Assembly: GCA_945907425.1 (NCBI GenBank) | Contig: CAMDTE010000004.1 | Location: 1 to 53,609, forward strand | DNA length: 53,609 nt | From: Owenweeksia hongkongensis DSM 17368 | Lineage (GTDB): Bacteria > Bacteroidota > Bacteroidia > Flavobacteriales > Schleiferiaceae | Direction: 5' to 3' | Notes under the pieces: generated by a model | Database searches by the model: none | What the model was told of the DNA's origin: nothing | Seen by the model: the letters and a program-made list of their open reading frames with translations, nothing else | Shown here: piece by piece, positions 43,167-51,837 of the stretch | Numbering within the stretch: the stretch's first letter is position 1 | How the letters are laid out: each line of letters starts with the position of its first letter | Program-made: the position numbers and the translations under genes

Positions 43167-43568
43167 TTACAAAGAAATGCTTATTTTTAAGGGTTTCCCA
43201 GTGTAAATACGCGTACCGGTCAATACATTAATGACAAAATCGCGCTCGGAAACAAGGTCCAACCGTGACGCATGGGGGAGTGCTTTTTTGAATTCAATAA
43301 ACGGAACCATGCCGGTATACAATCCGTTCCAAATTTCTTTGCCTTTGTCATCGTACACTTTGACAGAAAAAGGTGTCAATAAATTTTGAATGCACAAACC
43401 ACTTGATTTCTTCGCCACGCATACAGTAAATGTGCCGTGGGTTTGAATGGCCTGTTCTTCCACCTGGAGGGTTAAATCGTGGTCTATCCATCGGCCGTCT
43501 GACCCCTTGTTCTGAGCCATGGAAGAAAGTGTCAATGCACAAGCAAAAAGGGTAAAGAGATTTCTCAT
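43167..43568 (-). CDS. Small secreted protein of unknown function
   Basis: A 133-residue protein with a signal peptide (MRNLFTLFACALTLSSMAQ). The start at 43568 lies 2 bases after the miaB stop; the longer in-frame start at 43628 would overlap miaB and hide the signal peptide. The mature part (about 114 residues) looks beta-rich (FSVKVYDDKGKEIWNGLYTG, RDFVINVLTGTRIYTG) and has two cysteines (TVCVAKK, LCIQN) that could pair. No family recognised. One base separates it from the sigma-54 activator. Confidence 0.7.
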   Translation of the reverse strand: MRNLFTLFACALTLSSMAQNKGSDGRWIDHDLTLQVEEQAIQTHGTFTVCVAKKSSGLCIQNLLTPFSVKVYDDKGKEIWNGLYTGMVPFIEFKKALPHASRLDLVSERDFVINVLTGTRIYTGKPLKISISL

Positions 43569-43570
43569 AA

Positions 43571-45004
43571 TCAATCCAATGAATTTCCTAACAAGGTGGC
43601 AGGCGTGCAACGATCGATGTGAACCCACACCTTATCGCCCGATTGATGGTTCTTTTTTGGAAAGACAACCACCGTATTTTGAGACGTGCGCCCAAACAAA
43701 TCGTTTTTGGATTTTTTTGAAAATCCTTCTACTAATACTTCCACCGTTTTGCCTATGTAGGCATGATTTCGTTCCAAAGAGTGTATTTGCTGCCGTTCAA
43801 TAACCTCTGCCAAACGGCGTTTTTTTACTTCCAACGGTACATTGTCCACCATTTTCCGCGCGGCAAAGGTTTGGGGTCGCTCCGAGTAAAAAAACATAAA
43901 ACCAAAATCGTATTTCACGTACTCCATCAGGCTCAAGGTTTGCTGATGATCTTCTTCCGTTTCGTTGGGAAAACCAGATATCATATCGTGAGAAATACCG
44001 CAATCCGGGATGATGGACCGTACACGATCAATCAAGGCTATGTATTCCTCTCGGTTGTGGCCACGGTTCATTTCCTTGAGCACTTTACTCGATCCGCTTT
44101 GAACAGGCAAATGGATCGATTTGCATAAGTTATCGTGGGAGGCGATCGCTTTCAGCACATCGTCCGACATGTCTTGCGGATTGCTCGTAGAAAATCGAAT
44201 GCGCACCTGAGGAACGGCTGTAGCCACTTGGTGGAGTAAGTCGGCAAAATGAACCGCTGACGCTTTGGCCATTTCGGAGGCCTTTGCAAAGTCCTTTTTC
44301 AGCCCCCCTCCGTACCAAACATAGGAATCCACATTTTGACCCAACAGGGTAATGTCTTTGTACCCCGATTGGGCTAGGTTCTTTACTTCTTCTACAATGG
44401 TCTGCGGATTTCTGCTGCGTTCTCTGCCTCGCGTAAAGGGCACGACGCAAAAAGTACACATATTGTCACAGCCTCGGGTGATGCTTACGAAGGCTGTAAT
44501 TCCATTCCCGCCCAAACGGACAGGCTCAATATCATCGTATGTCTCCTCTTTGGACAGCAGTACATTCACCGCCTTGCGGCCATCCTCTAGGTCGTTCAAT
44601 AAATGAGGGAGATCGCGGTAGGCATCTGGACCCACCACCATATCCACTAATTTTTCTTCTTCAAAAAATTTTTCGCGAACACGTTCTGCCATACAGCCCA
44701 AAACACCGATTTTCATCTCGGGCTTTTCCTTTTTGAGTACGTTGAATTGACTCAATCGCTTCCGAACCGTTTGTTCTGCTTTGTCCCGAATAGAACAGGT
44801 ATTGAGTAAAACCAAATCTGCCTCTTCCGGATCAATGGTGGTGACATATCCTTCTTTTTGCAAAATAGAAGCGACAATTTCACTGTCAGAAAAATTCATT
44901 TGGCAGCCGTACGACTCCATGTATACCTTTTTAGATCCTCTTTGGCCTTCTATGCACAAGGCTTCGCCTTGTCGAGCTTCTTCGTGTGTATCCGTTGTAT
45001 TCAT
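43571..45004 (-). CDS. miaB: tRNA-2-methylthio-N6-dimethylallyladenosine synthase MiaB
   Basis: A 477-residue radical-SAM methylthiotransferase acting on i6A37 of tRNAs. N-terminal UPF0004 cysteines are in ESYGCQMN, NTCSIRD and VLGCMAER; the radical-SAM motif is TRGCDNMCTFCVVP; a C-terminal TRAM domain follows (TVEVLVEGFSKKS, GDKVWVHI). It is the first gene of the miaB-to-secG unit and has the best promoter of the window. Confidence 0.96.
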   Translation of the reverse strand: MNTTDTHEEARQGEALCIEGQRGSKKVYMESYGCQMNFSDSEIVASILQKEGYVTTIDPEEADLVLLNTCSIRDKAEQTVRKRLSQFNVLKKEKPEMKIGVLGCMAERVREKFFEEEKLVDMVVGPDAYRDLPHLLNDLEDGRKAVNVLLSKEETYDDIEPVRLGGNGITAFVSITRGCDNMCTFCVVPFTRGRERSRNPQTIVEEVKNLAQSGYKDITLLGQNVDSYVWYGGGLKKDFAKASEMAKASAVHFADLLHQVATAVPQVRIRFSTSNPQDMSDDVLKAIASHDNLCKSIHLPVQSGSSKVLKEMNRGHNREEYIALIDRVRSIIPDCGISHDMISGFPNETEEDHQQTLSLMEYVKYDFGFMFFYSERPQTFAARKMVDNVPLEVKKRRLAEVIERQQIHSLERNHAYIGKTVEVLVEGFSKKSKNDLFGRTSQNTVVVFPKKNHQSGDKVWVHIDRCTPATLLGNSLD

Positions 45005-45011
45005 TTGATTA

Positions 45012-45043
45012 CAAAGGTACAGGAAAGGAATCTAGGTGACAAA
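45012..45043 (-). promoter_or_regulatory. Promoter for miaB: TTTG - 20 bases - TACCTTTG
   Basis: On the minus strand TTTG (45043-45040), a 20-base spacer, then TACCTTTG (45019-45012). Both boxes match the Bacteroidota consensus. The -7 box ends 7 bases before the miaB ATG, so a leaderless or very short leader is expected. Confidence 0.7.
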
Positions 45044-45086
45044 ATGTCAGTTTCACAAAGAAAGCGTTTTAGTCAAAATCCTTCCT

Positions 45087-45094
45087 TTACTTTG
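45087..45094 (+). promoter_or_regulatory. -7-like element (TTACTTTG) for topA
   Basis: TTACTTTG differs from TAnnTTTG at one base and is 22 bases before the topA ATG. There is no visible -33. Confidence 0.35.
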
Positions 45095-45116
45095 CGCCAA
45101 AATTCATACCACCACC

Positions 45117-47444
45117 ATGCCTCGGAATCTAGTCATCGTCGAATCTCCCGCCAAAGCAAAGACCATTGAAAAATATTTGGGGCCTGATTACCAAGTAGAA
45201 TCAAGCTTTGGCCACATCCGTGACTTGCCTGAAACCGGTTTGGGTGTGGATGTCGACCAGGCCTTTGCGCCGCAATACATCGTCAGTTCTGGCAAGAAAG
45301 AGGTTGTGGCGAAGTTGAGAAAATTAGCCAAACAAGCCGAGACAGTATGGCTTGCCTCCGATGAAGACCGAGAAGGAGAGGCCATTGCCTGGCACCTGGC
45401 GGAAGCCTTGGACTTGGATCCAAAAACAACCCGGCGCATCGTTTTCCATGAAATCACAAAAACCGCCATTGTAAAAGCGATCGAAAATCCACGAAATATA
45501 GATCAAGACCTCGTGAATGCGCAACAAGCACGACGAGTGATGGATCGTTTGGTGGGATTTCAACTGAGCCCTGTTTTGTGGAAAAAAGTGCGGAAAGGCC
45601 TCAGTGCCGGCCGTGTTCAATCCGTGGCCGTGCGTTTGATTGTTGACCGGGAACGAGAGGTTCAGCGGTTTCAATCGACAAGCGACTACCGCACCGTGGC
45701 TCAGTTTGTGGCCAAAAGTGGTCAGCTTTTCTCGGCCGAATGCAAGCACCGTTTCGCCGTTCCGTCGGAAGCCGAATCTTTTGTGATGGCGTGCCACTCC
45801 AAGTCATTTGTAGTAGGTTCTGTAGAAACCCATCCAGGAAAGAGAACGCCTGCTGCCCCGTTCACCACTTCTACATTGCAACAGGAGGCGTCTAGGAAAT
45901 TGGGTTTTTCTGTGAGCCGCACCATGTCGGTGGCTCAGGGCCTGTACGAAAGCGGTTTGATTACTTACATGCGAACGGACAGCGTGAATTTGAGTCAGGA
46001 TGCGTTGGCTTCTTTGGAAGAATCCATTGGAGCTCTGTACGGTTCAAAATACCATAAACGACGCACGTTTACCACCAAATCCAAAGGGGCGCAAGAAGCA
46101 CACGAAGCCATCCGGCCATCCCAAATGGATCAGCCTAAAGCCGGCTTAGATCCAGCGCAAAAGAAATTGTATGAACTGATTTGGAAGCGCACAGTTGCCA
46201 GCCAAATGGCGGATGCGGTTTTGGAACGCACCACGGCTGAAATCTCTGCTCAAGGCCTTTCTTACCCCTTTACGGCTCAAGGAGAAGTGCTCACTTTTGA
46301 TGGATTCTTGAAAGTATACCGGGAAGATACCGATGACGAATCGGCGGAAGAGCAATCGGGCTTGTTGCCGGCGCTGCATTCCGGCCAATCTGTGCCGCTG
46401 GCCGCTTTGACTTCCACCGAAAGATACAGTCGCCCCCCTGCTCGCTATACAGAAGCCAGTTTGGTAAAAAAGCTGGAAGAGCTAGGCATTGGCCGTCCAT
46501 CCACCTATGCCCCAACCATCACAACCATTGTGAAAAGGGGCTATGTACAGAAGGGAGAGGCAGAAGGCGTGGAACGAAAATACCGTTTGATTTCTCTGCA
46601 GATGGAAAATGGCTTGGTTGCGTCTACTCTGGAAACAGAAAAAACCGGATCGGAAAGAGGCAAGCTTTTGCCTACCGACATTGGAACCGTTGTGACTGAT
46701 TTCCTTTCGGCGCATTTCAGTGACATCATGGATTATGCGTTTACGGCACGAATGGAGGAGGATTTTGATTTGGTCGCGGAAGGAAAGGTAGCATGGACGG
46801 AGGTTTTGAAAGATTTTTACCAAGGATTTCACAAGGCGGTCAATGATTCCAACGAGGTGGAGCGAGCCTCTGGCGAGCGCATCTTAGGTGTACACCCCTC
46901 TACAGGATTGTCCGTTTCTGCCCGCGTCGCCCGGTACGGCCCCGTGGTCATGATTGCCGCAGTCGATGAGGATTCCAAGCCGCGTTTTGCAAGCATTCCC
47001 CCTGCGTTGTCATTGGAAACCATTACCTTAGAACAGGCCCTGGGCTTGTTTGCTTTGCCTCGGAGCTTGGGGGAGTTTGAAGACAAAAATGTAGTGGCGA
47101 GTGCAGGTCGATTTGGACCTTACCTTCAACACAACAGTAAATTTGTCACTCTTCCCAAAGACATTTCTCCCTACGATGTAACTTTAGAACAAGCGATTGA
47201 TCTGATTTACGCCAAACGCGAAGCGGAAGCCAAAGCACTGTTGGATGCATTTGACACGCCCTTGGGACATGTAAGTATCTTGCAAGGTCGTTTCGGGCCG
47301 TACATGAAATTAGGAAAGGACAACTTTAAAATCTCCAAGGGAACAGACCCGGAGAAACTAACGGAAGAACAGGTAGTTCAGTGGATTACAGAACAAAAGG
47401 CGGCACCAAAGTCAGCCAAAAAAAGATTTACCAAAAAGAAATAA
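45117..47444 (+). CDS. topA: DNA topoisomerase I
   Basis: A 775-residue type IA topoisomerase that relaxes negative supercoils. The start MPRNLVIVESPAKAKTIEKYLG decides the ATG at 45117 over an earlier in-frame ATG at 45036. TOPRIM motifs are VESPAKAK and ASDEDREGEAIAWHL; the active-site Tyr is in LITYMRTDS. There are no C-terminal zinc fingers; instead the C-terminal repeats GRFGPYLQHN and GRFGPYMKLG and a Lys-rich tail are present, as usual in Bacteroidota. Three bases separate it from the arginase-fold gene. Confidence 0.96.
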   Translation: MPRNLVIVESPAKAKTIEKYLGPDYQVESSFGHIRDLPETGLGVDVDQAFAPQYIVSSGKKEVVAKLRKLAKQAETVWLASDEDREGEAIAWHLAEALDLDPKTTRRIVFHEITKTAIVKAIENPRNIDQDLVNAQQARRVMDRLVGFQLSPVLWKKVRKGLSAGRVQSVAVRLIVDREREVQRFQSTSDYRTVAQFVAKSGQLFSAECKHRFAVPSEAESFVMACHSKSFVVGSVETHPGKRTPAAPFTTSTLQQEASRKLGFSVSRTMSVAQGLYESGLITYMRTDSVNLSQDALASLEESIGALYGSKYHKRRTFTTKSKGAQEAHEAIRPSQMDQPKAGLDPAQKKLYELIWKRTVASQMADAVLERTTAEISAQGLSYPFTAQGEVLTFDGFLKVYREDTDDESAEEQSGLLPALHSGQSVPLAALTSTERYSRPPARYTEASLVKKLEELGIGRPSTYAPTITTIVKRGYVQKGEAEGVERKYRLISLQMENGLVASTLETEKTGSERGKLLPTDIGTVVTDFLSAHFSDIMDYAFTARMEEDFDLVAEGKVAWTEVLKDFYQGFHKAVNDSNEVERASGERILGVHPSTGLSVSARVARYGPVVMIAAVDEDSKPRFASIPPALSLETITLEQALGLFALPRSLGEFEDKNVVASAGRFGPYLQHNSKFVTLPKDISPYDVTLEQAIDLIYAKREAEAKALLDAFDTPLGHVSILQGRFGPYMKLGKDNFKISKGTDPEKLTEEQVVQWITEQKAAPKSAKKRFTKKK

Positions 47445-47447
47445 CCT

Positions 47448-48611
47448 GTGTGGACCTCCATTCTTGAACCCGTCAACAGCGAATTGGTTTCCTTAGCCAA
47501 AAGCGGTGAACCCGGTACGGCCGGTCAATGGCTGCACATTCACTCGGCAGAAGATGGATTACCCGAGCTGGTAGGGCTTAGAATTGTTTTTTTTTCGATA
47601 GGAGATGACCGAGGCCACATAGAAAACAAGGGTTGCTCAACCGCTGGAGACGCTATCCGTCGCTCTTTTTATCCCTTGTTTACGGGGCAGTGGAGCATCA
47701 CCGCTGCAGATTTAGGTCATTTGCCAGCAGGCGCCACCTTAACCGATACACACACGGCCGTCAAAGGACTGGTTTCGGAATTGCTACAACGAAATATTAT
47801 TCCCTTTTTACTCGGACCCACCAAAGACTTTGCCTACAGTGTTTACCGAGCATACGATGGGTTAGAGCAATCCGTGAACATGGCATTGATCGATAATCGT
47901 ATTGATTTTGGCACGGAAGAGGATGACCTGACTAGTCCTACGTGCTTGGGTCACGTCATTTTGGATCAGCCCCACAATCTTTTCAATTTGAGTCTCATTG
48001 GTTTACAAGCCTATTTTGTCGCTCCGGACCGATGGGATTTAGCAGAACGCATGCACTTTGAAACCTATCGATTGGGGCAGCTACGGGGTTCCATCTCAGA
48101 GGTAGAGCCTGCGGTGCGCGATGCGGATACGGTCGTTTTTGACAATCGCTCCTTGCGGCATGCCGATGCTCCTGGACATTATTCTCCTTCCCCTAACGGA
48201 TTTACTGCCGACGAGGCCTGCGCCGTGGCTCGCTATTGTGGATTGAGTGACAAGGTTTCTTCTTTTGGCTACTACGAATACAATCCGACTTTGGATTTGG
48301 CCAACCAAAATGCTCATTTGATCGGTCAAGTGGCTTGGTATTTTATTGAGGGTGTTCAGCTGAGACGGGGCGATTACCCGCTAACCCCCAAGAAGAATTA
48401 TTTGCGGTTTATCGTCCTGATGGACGACAGCGGACAGGAACTTGTCTTTTACAAAAGCCCTTTGAGTGAACGGTGGTGGATGGAAGTTCCCTTGCGCCAA
48501 ACCCAGTACAGCCGACACACGATGGTCCCTTGCACGGCGGATGATTACCAGCGTGCTTTGGAGGGTGATATTCCCACACGCTGGTGGAAAGCACAGCGCA
48601 AAGGGCTGTAA
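47448..48611 (+). CDS. Arginase/formiminoglutamase-fold protein lacking metal ligands
   Basis: A 387-residue protein with GTG start, 3 bases after topA. The overall pattern is the ureohydrolase fold, but the motifs that bind the two Mn ions are altered: GGxHD is GPTKD (residues 123-127), DxHxD is DNRID (149-153, His to Arg), and SxDxDxxDP is VFDNRSLRH (Asp232). Conserved blocks instead are DADTVVFDN, DAPGHYSPSPNGF, EACAVARYCGLSDK and WWMEVP. I recall such proteins as a conserved Bacteroidota family often annotated formimidoylglutamase and found near gld genes. It is unlikely to be a normal amidinohydrolase. Confidence 0.82.
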   Translation: MWTSILEPVNSELVSLAKSGEPGTAGQWLHIHSAEDGLPELVGLRIVFFSIGDDRGHIENKGCSTAGDAIRRSFYPLFTGQWSITAADLGHLPAGATLTDTHTAVKGLVSELLQRNIIPFLLGPTKDFAYSVYRAYDGLEQSVNMALIDNRIDFGTEEDDLTSPTCLGHVILDQPHNLFNLSLIGLQAYFVAPDRWDLAERMHFETYRLGQLRGSISEVEPAVRDADTVVFDNRSLRHADAPGHYSPSPNGFTADEACAVARYCGLSDKVSSFGYYEYNPTLDLANQNAHLIGQVAWYFIEGVQLRRGDYPLTPKKNYLRFIVLMDDSGQELVFYKSPLSERWWMEVPLRQTQYSRHTMVPCTADDYQRALEGDIPTRWWKAQRKGL

Positions 48612-48659
48612 ACATTTGCATTTTTTTCGCCCAATGGTGCATGTGTACTTAGAAATTCA

Positions 48660-48667
48660 TACTTTTA
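48660..48667 (+). promoter_or_regulatory. Possible -7 element (TACTTTTA) for the porP/sprF-gld cluster
   Basis: TACTTTTA has one mismatch to TAnnTTTG and is 8 bases before the ATG at 48676. The 64-base gap holds no hairpin. Confidence 0.35.
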
Positions 48668-48675
48668 GCATCTAA

Positions 48676-49626
48676 ATGACGAGTAGAATCTGGATATTCA
48701 CACTGCTAATGACCTTAGCTGGAGGTTCGTTGCATGCCCAACAGGACGTGCAATTCACGCAGTACATGAACAATAGAATCTTTTTTAATCCCGGAATGGC
48801 TGGAAGCAGCGAGGCCATTAGCTTGAATTCCGGACACCGTTCGCAATGGGTCGGATTCGATAATGCCCCTGTAACACAGAATATAAACGTAGAACTGCCC
48901 GTTGACAAGCTTCACGGCGGAATCCTATTGAATATCACCAACGACCAAATTGGCTTTTTTCAGGATATTTCTGCCGCTTTGGGGTACGCTTACCAAATGA
49001 ATCTGGGCATGGGCACCCTCGGATTGGGACTTTCTGTTGATTTTCGAAACAAAAATGTTCGCAATGCCCTATGGATTTACCCGGAGAACGGCAACGATCC
49101 CGCTGTCTTCAATCCTACGGCAAGCGCTATGGCGCCTGAACTCAATTTTGGCTCCTATTATTCTACGGAAAATTGGTTTGTTGGATTGTCCAGCAATCGT
49201 TTATTGCAAGGAGCACAATCGTTATCCAGTGTAACAGGAGGTACCGCCCGTTACCGCAGCGTGATGCACTATTATTTGATGGGCGGCTATCGTTTTGATC
49301 TGCCATCTATAGGTATTTCATTGCAACCAACCACCCTATTAAAAACAGATATTTCCTCTGGTAATTTGCACGGCGACTTCAACGTCAACGCAGTGATTCG
49401 AGATAAAATCTATGCAGGGTTGGGTTTCCGCACACAAGATGCCTATTCTTTGATGGCCGGATACCAAATCATGCCCTCCTTGCGTTTAACCTATTCTTAC
49501 GACATTACTACTTCGGAACTGGCCGGTTTCAGCGGAGGCTCTCACGAGGTTTTCGTGAACTATCAATTCACCATTGAGATCCCTCCCCGAATCAACGGTA
49601 GTTATAGAAATGTAAGATTTTTGTAA
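48676..49626 (+). CDS. PorP/SprF-family T9SS outer-membrane protein
   Basis: A 316-residue barrel with signal peptide ending at LHAQ. The family start QDVQFTQYMNNRIFFNPGMAGSS contains the typical FNPGMAG, followed by W..F.NAP-type text and ending VFVNYQFTI. PorP (P. gingivalis) and SprF (F. johnsoniae) are barrels linked to T9SS and adhesin export. Its place directly before gldK-gldL-gldM-gldN matches the porP-porKLMN order of P. gingivalis, so it is likely the core PorP rather than an accessory SprF. Confidence 0.9.
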   Translation: MTSRIWIFTLLMTLAGGSLHAQQDVQFTQYMNNRIFFNPGMAGSSEAISLNSGHRSQWVGFDNAPVTQNINVELPVDKLHGGILLNITNDQIGFFQDISAALGYAYQMNLGMGTLGLGLSVDFRNKNVRNALWIYPENGNDPAVFNPTASAMAPELNFGSYYSTENWFVGLSSNRLLQGAQSLSSVTGGTARYRSVMHYYLMGGYRFDLPSIGISLQPTTLLKTDISSGNLHGDFNVNAVIRDKIYAGLGFRTQDAYSLMAGYQIMPSLRLTYSYDITTSELAGFSGGSHEVFVNYQFTIEIPPRINGSYRNVRFL

Positions 49627-49671
49627 TATCGCAGACTTTTTGACGTTTATAAAGACACCTATTTAATACAC

Positions 49672-51093
49672 ATGACCATGAAAAAACGGATTGCGTTTTT
49701 GAGTTTAGCGGCTCTGTTGGCTGCCTGCTCCGGTTCTGACCACGGCGAACTCGTCGGAGTGCAGAGCCGTCCTGAGTGGTATCCAACCGACCCGTACGGT
49801 ATGGTTTTTATTCCTCAAGGCTCGTTCAATATGGGCAATTCCGATGTGGATGTTCCCTTTGGACTGACTGCACCGACAAAAACGGTAACGGTAGGCGCCT
49901 TTTATATGGATGAAACGGAAATCACCAACAACGAGTACCGTCAATTTGTGTACTGGGTTCGGGATTCTATTTTGCGTTACCGTTTAGCCGAAGCGATGGT
50001 GGAAGATTTTGAATACACCAACTACGCCGATATGGAAAATCCTACATTCTTTGAGGAGTATGTTGGTTTGAACTATCCTGATTCCATGCAAACTCTTTTG
50101 AATTGGGATCCGGAATTGACCTACGATACCCGTCGTTACCCATCGGCAGAGTATACCGAAGTGATTGAAGGCCTGTACTTATCCCCTGAAGAAACCTTTA
50201 TGGGAGGTCGCATGGTGGATGCGCGGCAATTGAATTATTTGTATTTCTGGATCGACAAGCAAAAAGCTGCTCACAAAAGCAACCGTGCGAAATACGACTA
50301 CAGTGATGCGGACGGTGATGGAAAAGTATTTAGCTACCGTGATTATGTAAAAGACGGCAAGCAACAAAGCGATCGCAGCAGCTTTTTTGAAAAAGAAACA
50401 GTCAATGTATATCCCGATACCTTGGTTTGGTTGGCTGACTTCACCTACTCTTTCAACGAAAACATGCACGATAAGTATTTCTGGCACCCGGCGTACGACA
50501 ACTACCCTGTTGTGGGCGTGAGCTGGAAGCAGTCGGTTGCGTTTTGCAACTGGCGGACAAAATACCGCAGCGAATTTTTGCGTAGCAACGAAGAGATGCA
50601 AGAGCATGAGTTCCGCCTACCGACAGAATCGGAGTGGGAGTACGCAGCTCGCGGCGGTTCTGAGTTAACAACGTACCCATGGGGCGGTCCGTATGCAACC
50701 AACAGCGCTGGTTGTTTCTTGGCCAACTTCAAGCCTTCTCGTGGTAATTTAACAGCCGATGGTGGTTTTCATCCTGTGAAGACTACTTCGTATCAACCGA
50801 ACGGTTTCGGCTTGTATTGCATGGCCGGTAACGTATCCGAATGGACAAGTACCGCATGGGATGAGGCATCGTACCACTACGCTGGCGACTTTAACCCCGA
50901 CTTCAAATACAACGCAAAGGATTCTGACAGTGAGACATTGAAGCGGAAAGTGATCCGCGGTGGCTCTTGGAAAGATGTCGCTGCCTATATGCAAAACGGC
51001 ATGCGAGACTACGAATACCAAGACACAGCGAAAAGCTATGTAGGTTTCCGCACCGTTCAAAGCTTCTTGGGTCGTGACCTTCGCGATTTTTAA
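49672..51093 (+). CDS. gldK: T9SS ring lipoprotein GldK/PorK
   Basis: A 473-residue lipoprotein (LLAACSG lipobox). ATG codons at 49672 and 49678 are both possible. The body is the FGE-sulfatase (SUMF1-like) fold: MVFIPQGSFNMGNSD, MDETEITNNEYRQFV, PVVGVSWKQSVAFCNW, RLPTESEWEYAARGG, GNVSEWTS and VIRGGSWKD. GldK and GldN form the periplasmic ring attached to the outer membrane. The fold has lost the oxidase role and is structural in T9SS. Confidence 0.95.
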   Translation: MTMKKRIAFLSLAALLAACSGSDHGELVGVQSRPEWYPTDPYGMVFIPQGSFNMGNSDVDVPFGLTAPTKTVTVGAFYMDETEITNNEYRQFVYWVRDSILRYRLAEAMVEDFEYTNYADMENPTFFEEYVGLNYPDSMQTLLNWDPELTYDTRRYPSAEYTEVIEGLYLSPEETFMGGRMVDARQLNYLYFWIDKQKAAHKSNRAKYDYSDADGDGKVFSYRDYVKDGKQQSDRSSFFEKETVNVYPDTLVWLADFTYSFNENMHDKYFWHPAYDNYPVVGVSWKQSVAFCNWRTKYRSEFLRSNEEMQEHEFRLPTESEWEYAARGGSELTTYPWGGPYATNSAGCFLANFKPSRGNLTADGGFHPVKTTSYQPNGFGLYCMAGNVSEWTSTAWDEASYHYAGDFNPDFKYNAKDSDSETLKRKVIRGGSWKDVAAYMQNGMRDYEYQDTAKSYVGFRTVQSFLGRDLRDF

Positions 51094-51141
51094 TTCTATT
51101 TCCTTTTTTCCATTCTATAAAAATCATTTAAATTCAAACAA

Positions 51142-51816
51142 ATGGCAGTTTTAATCGATGTAAACAGTAGGGGTTTCAAAAACTTCATGGGTAAACTCTA
51201 CGGATGGGGTGCAGCAGTAGTTATTATGGGCGCGCTGTTCAAAATTTTGCACTTAAAAGGCGCAGATTTCATGCTGATTATTGGTTTGACAACAGAAGCG
51301 GTTATTTTCTTTATTTCCGCCTTTGAAAAACCGGCCAAAGATTATGATTGGAGCGTTGTCTACCCGGAATTGGCCGAGGCCGAGGCCGCGGTTACACCAA
51401 AAAAGGCTCGTGCAGCGAGTCTTTTGACCCCGACACAGGAAATGGACAAGATGTTGGAAGACGCCAAGATTGGTCCCGAATTGCTTCAATCGTTGGGCGA
51501 CGGTATGCGTCGTTTGAGCGAAACAGCGAATTCATTGAATACCACTGTTGATGCAGCCGGTGCAACCTCTGCGTACAGCAGTCAGTTGACTTCGGCAGCT
51601 AAAAACATGGAGGCTTTGAATGCATTGTACGCTGTTCAGTTGGAAAATACGGCCAGCCAAGTGGACGCTCAAAATAACTATATGGAAAAGTTAAGTGCTT
51701 CCGTGAGCGATTCAGAGAAATTGACTTCTGAGGTGAGCAAATTGGCTGGAAATATGAGTCAACTGAACAATGTTTATGGCAACATGTTGGCTGCCATGAA
51801 TGTAAGCAAGAACTAA
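51142..51816 (+). CDS. gldL: T9SS inner-membrane motor protein GldL/PorL
   Basis: A 224-residue protein with two N-terminal transmembrane helices (about 19-36 and 42-61) and a long cytoplasmic part with coiled-coil character. Glu52 in TM2 (GLTTEAVIFF) corresponds, I believe, to the membrane glutamate needed for proton-driven motor function in F. johnsoniae GldL. GldL surrounds GldM to form the rotary motor that powers secretion and gliding. A 48-base AT-rich gap separates it from gldK. Confidence 0.95.
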   Translation: MAVLIDVNSRGFKNFMGKLYGWGAAVVIMGALFKILHLKGADFMLIIGLTTEAVIFFISAFEKPAKDYDWSVVYPELAEAEAAVTPKKARAASLLTPTQEMDKMLEDAKIGPELLQSLGDGMRRLSETANSLNTTVDAAGATSAYSSQLTSAAKNMEALNALYAVQLENTASQVDAQNNYMEKLSASVSDSEKLTSEVSKLAGNMSQLNNVYGNMLAAMNVSKN

Positions 51817-51837
51817 TCTTTTTAAGAACCTGAAACT

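Noticed and set aside
49672-51093. Formylglycine-generating enzyme (sulfatase maturation)
   Set aside because: The fold is FGE-like but the lipobox and its place before gldLMN identify it as GldK, a structural ring protein.
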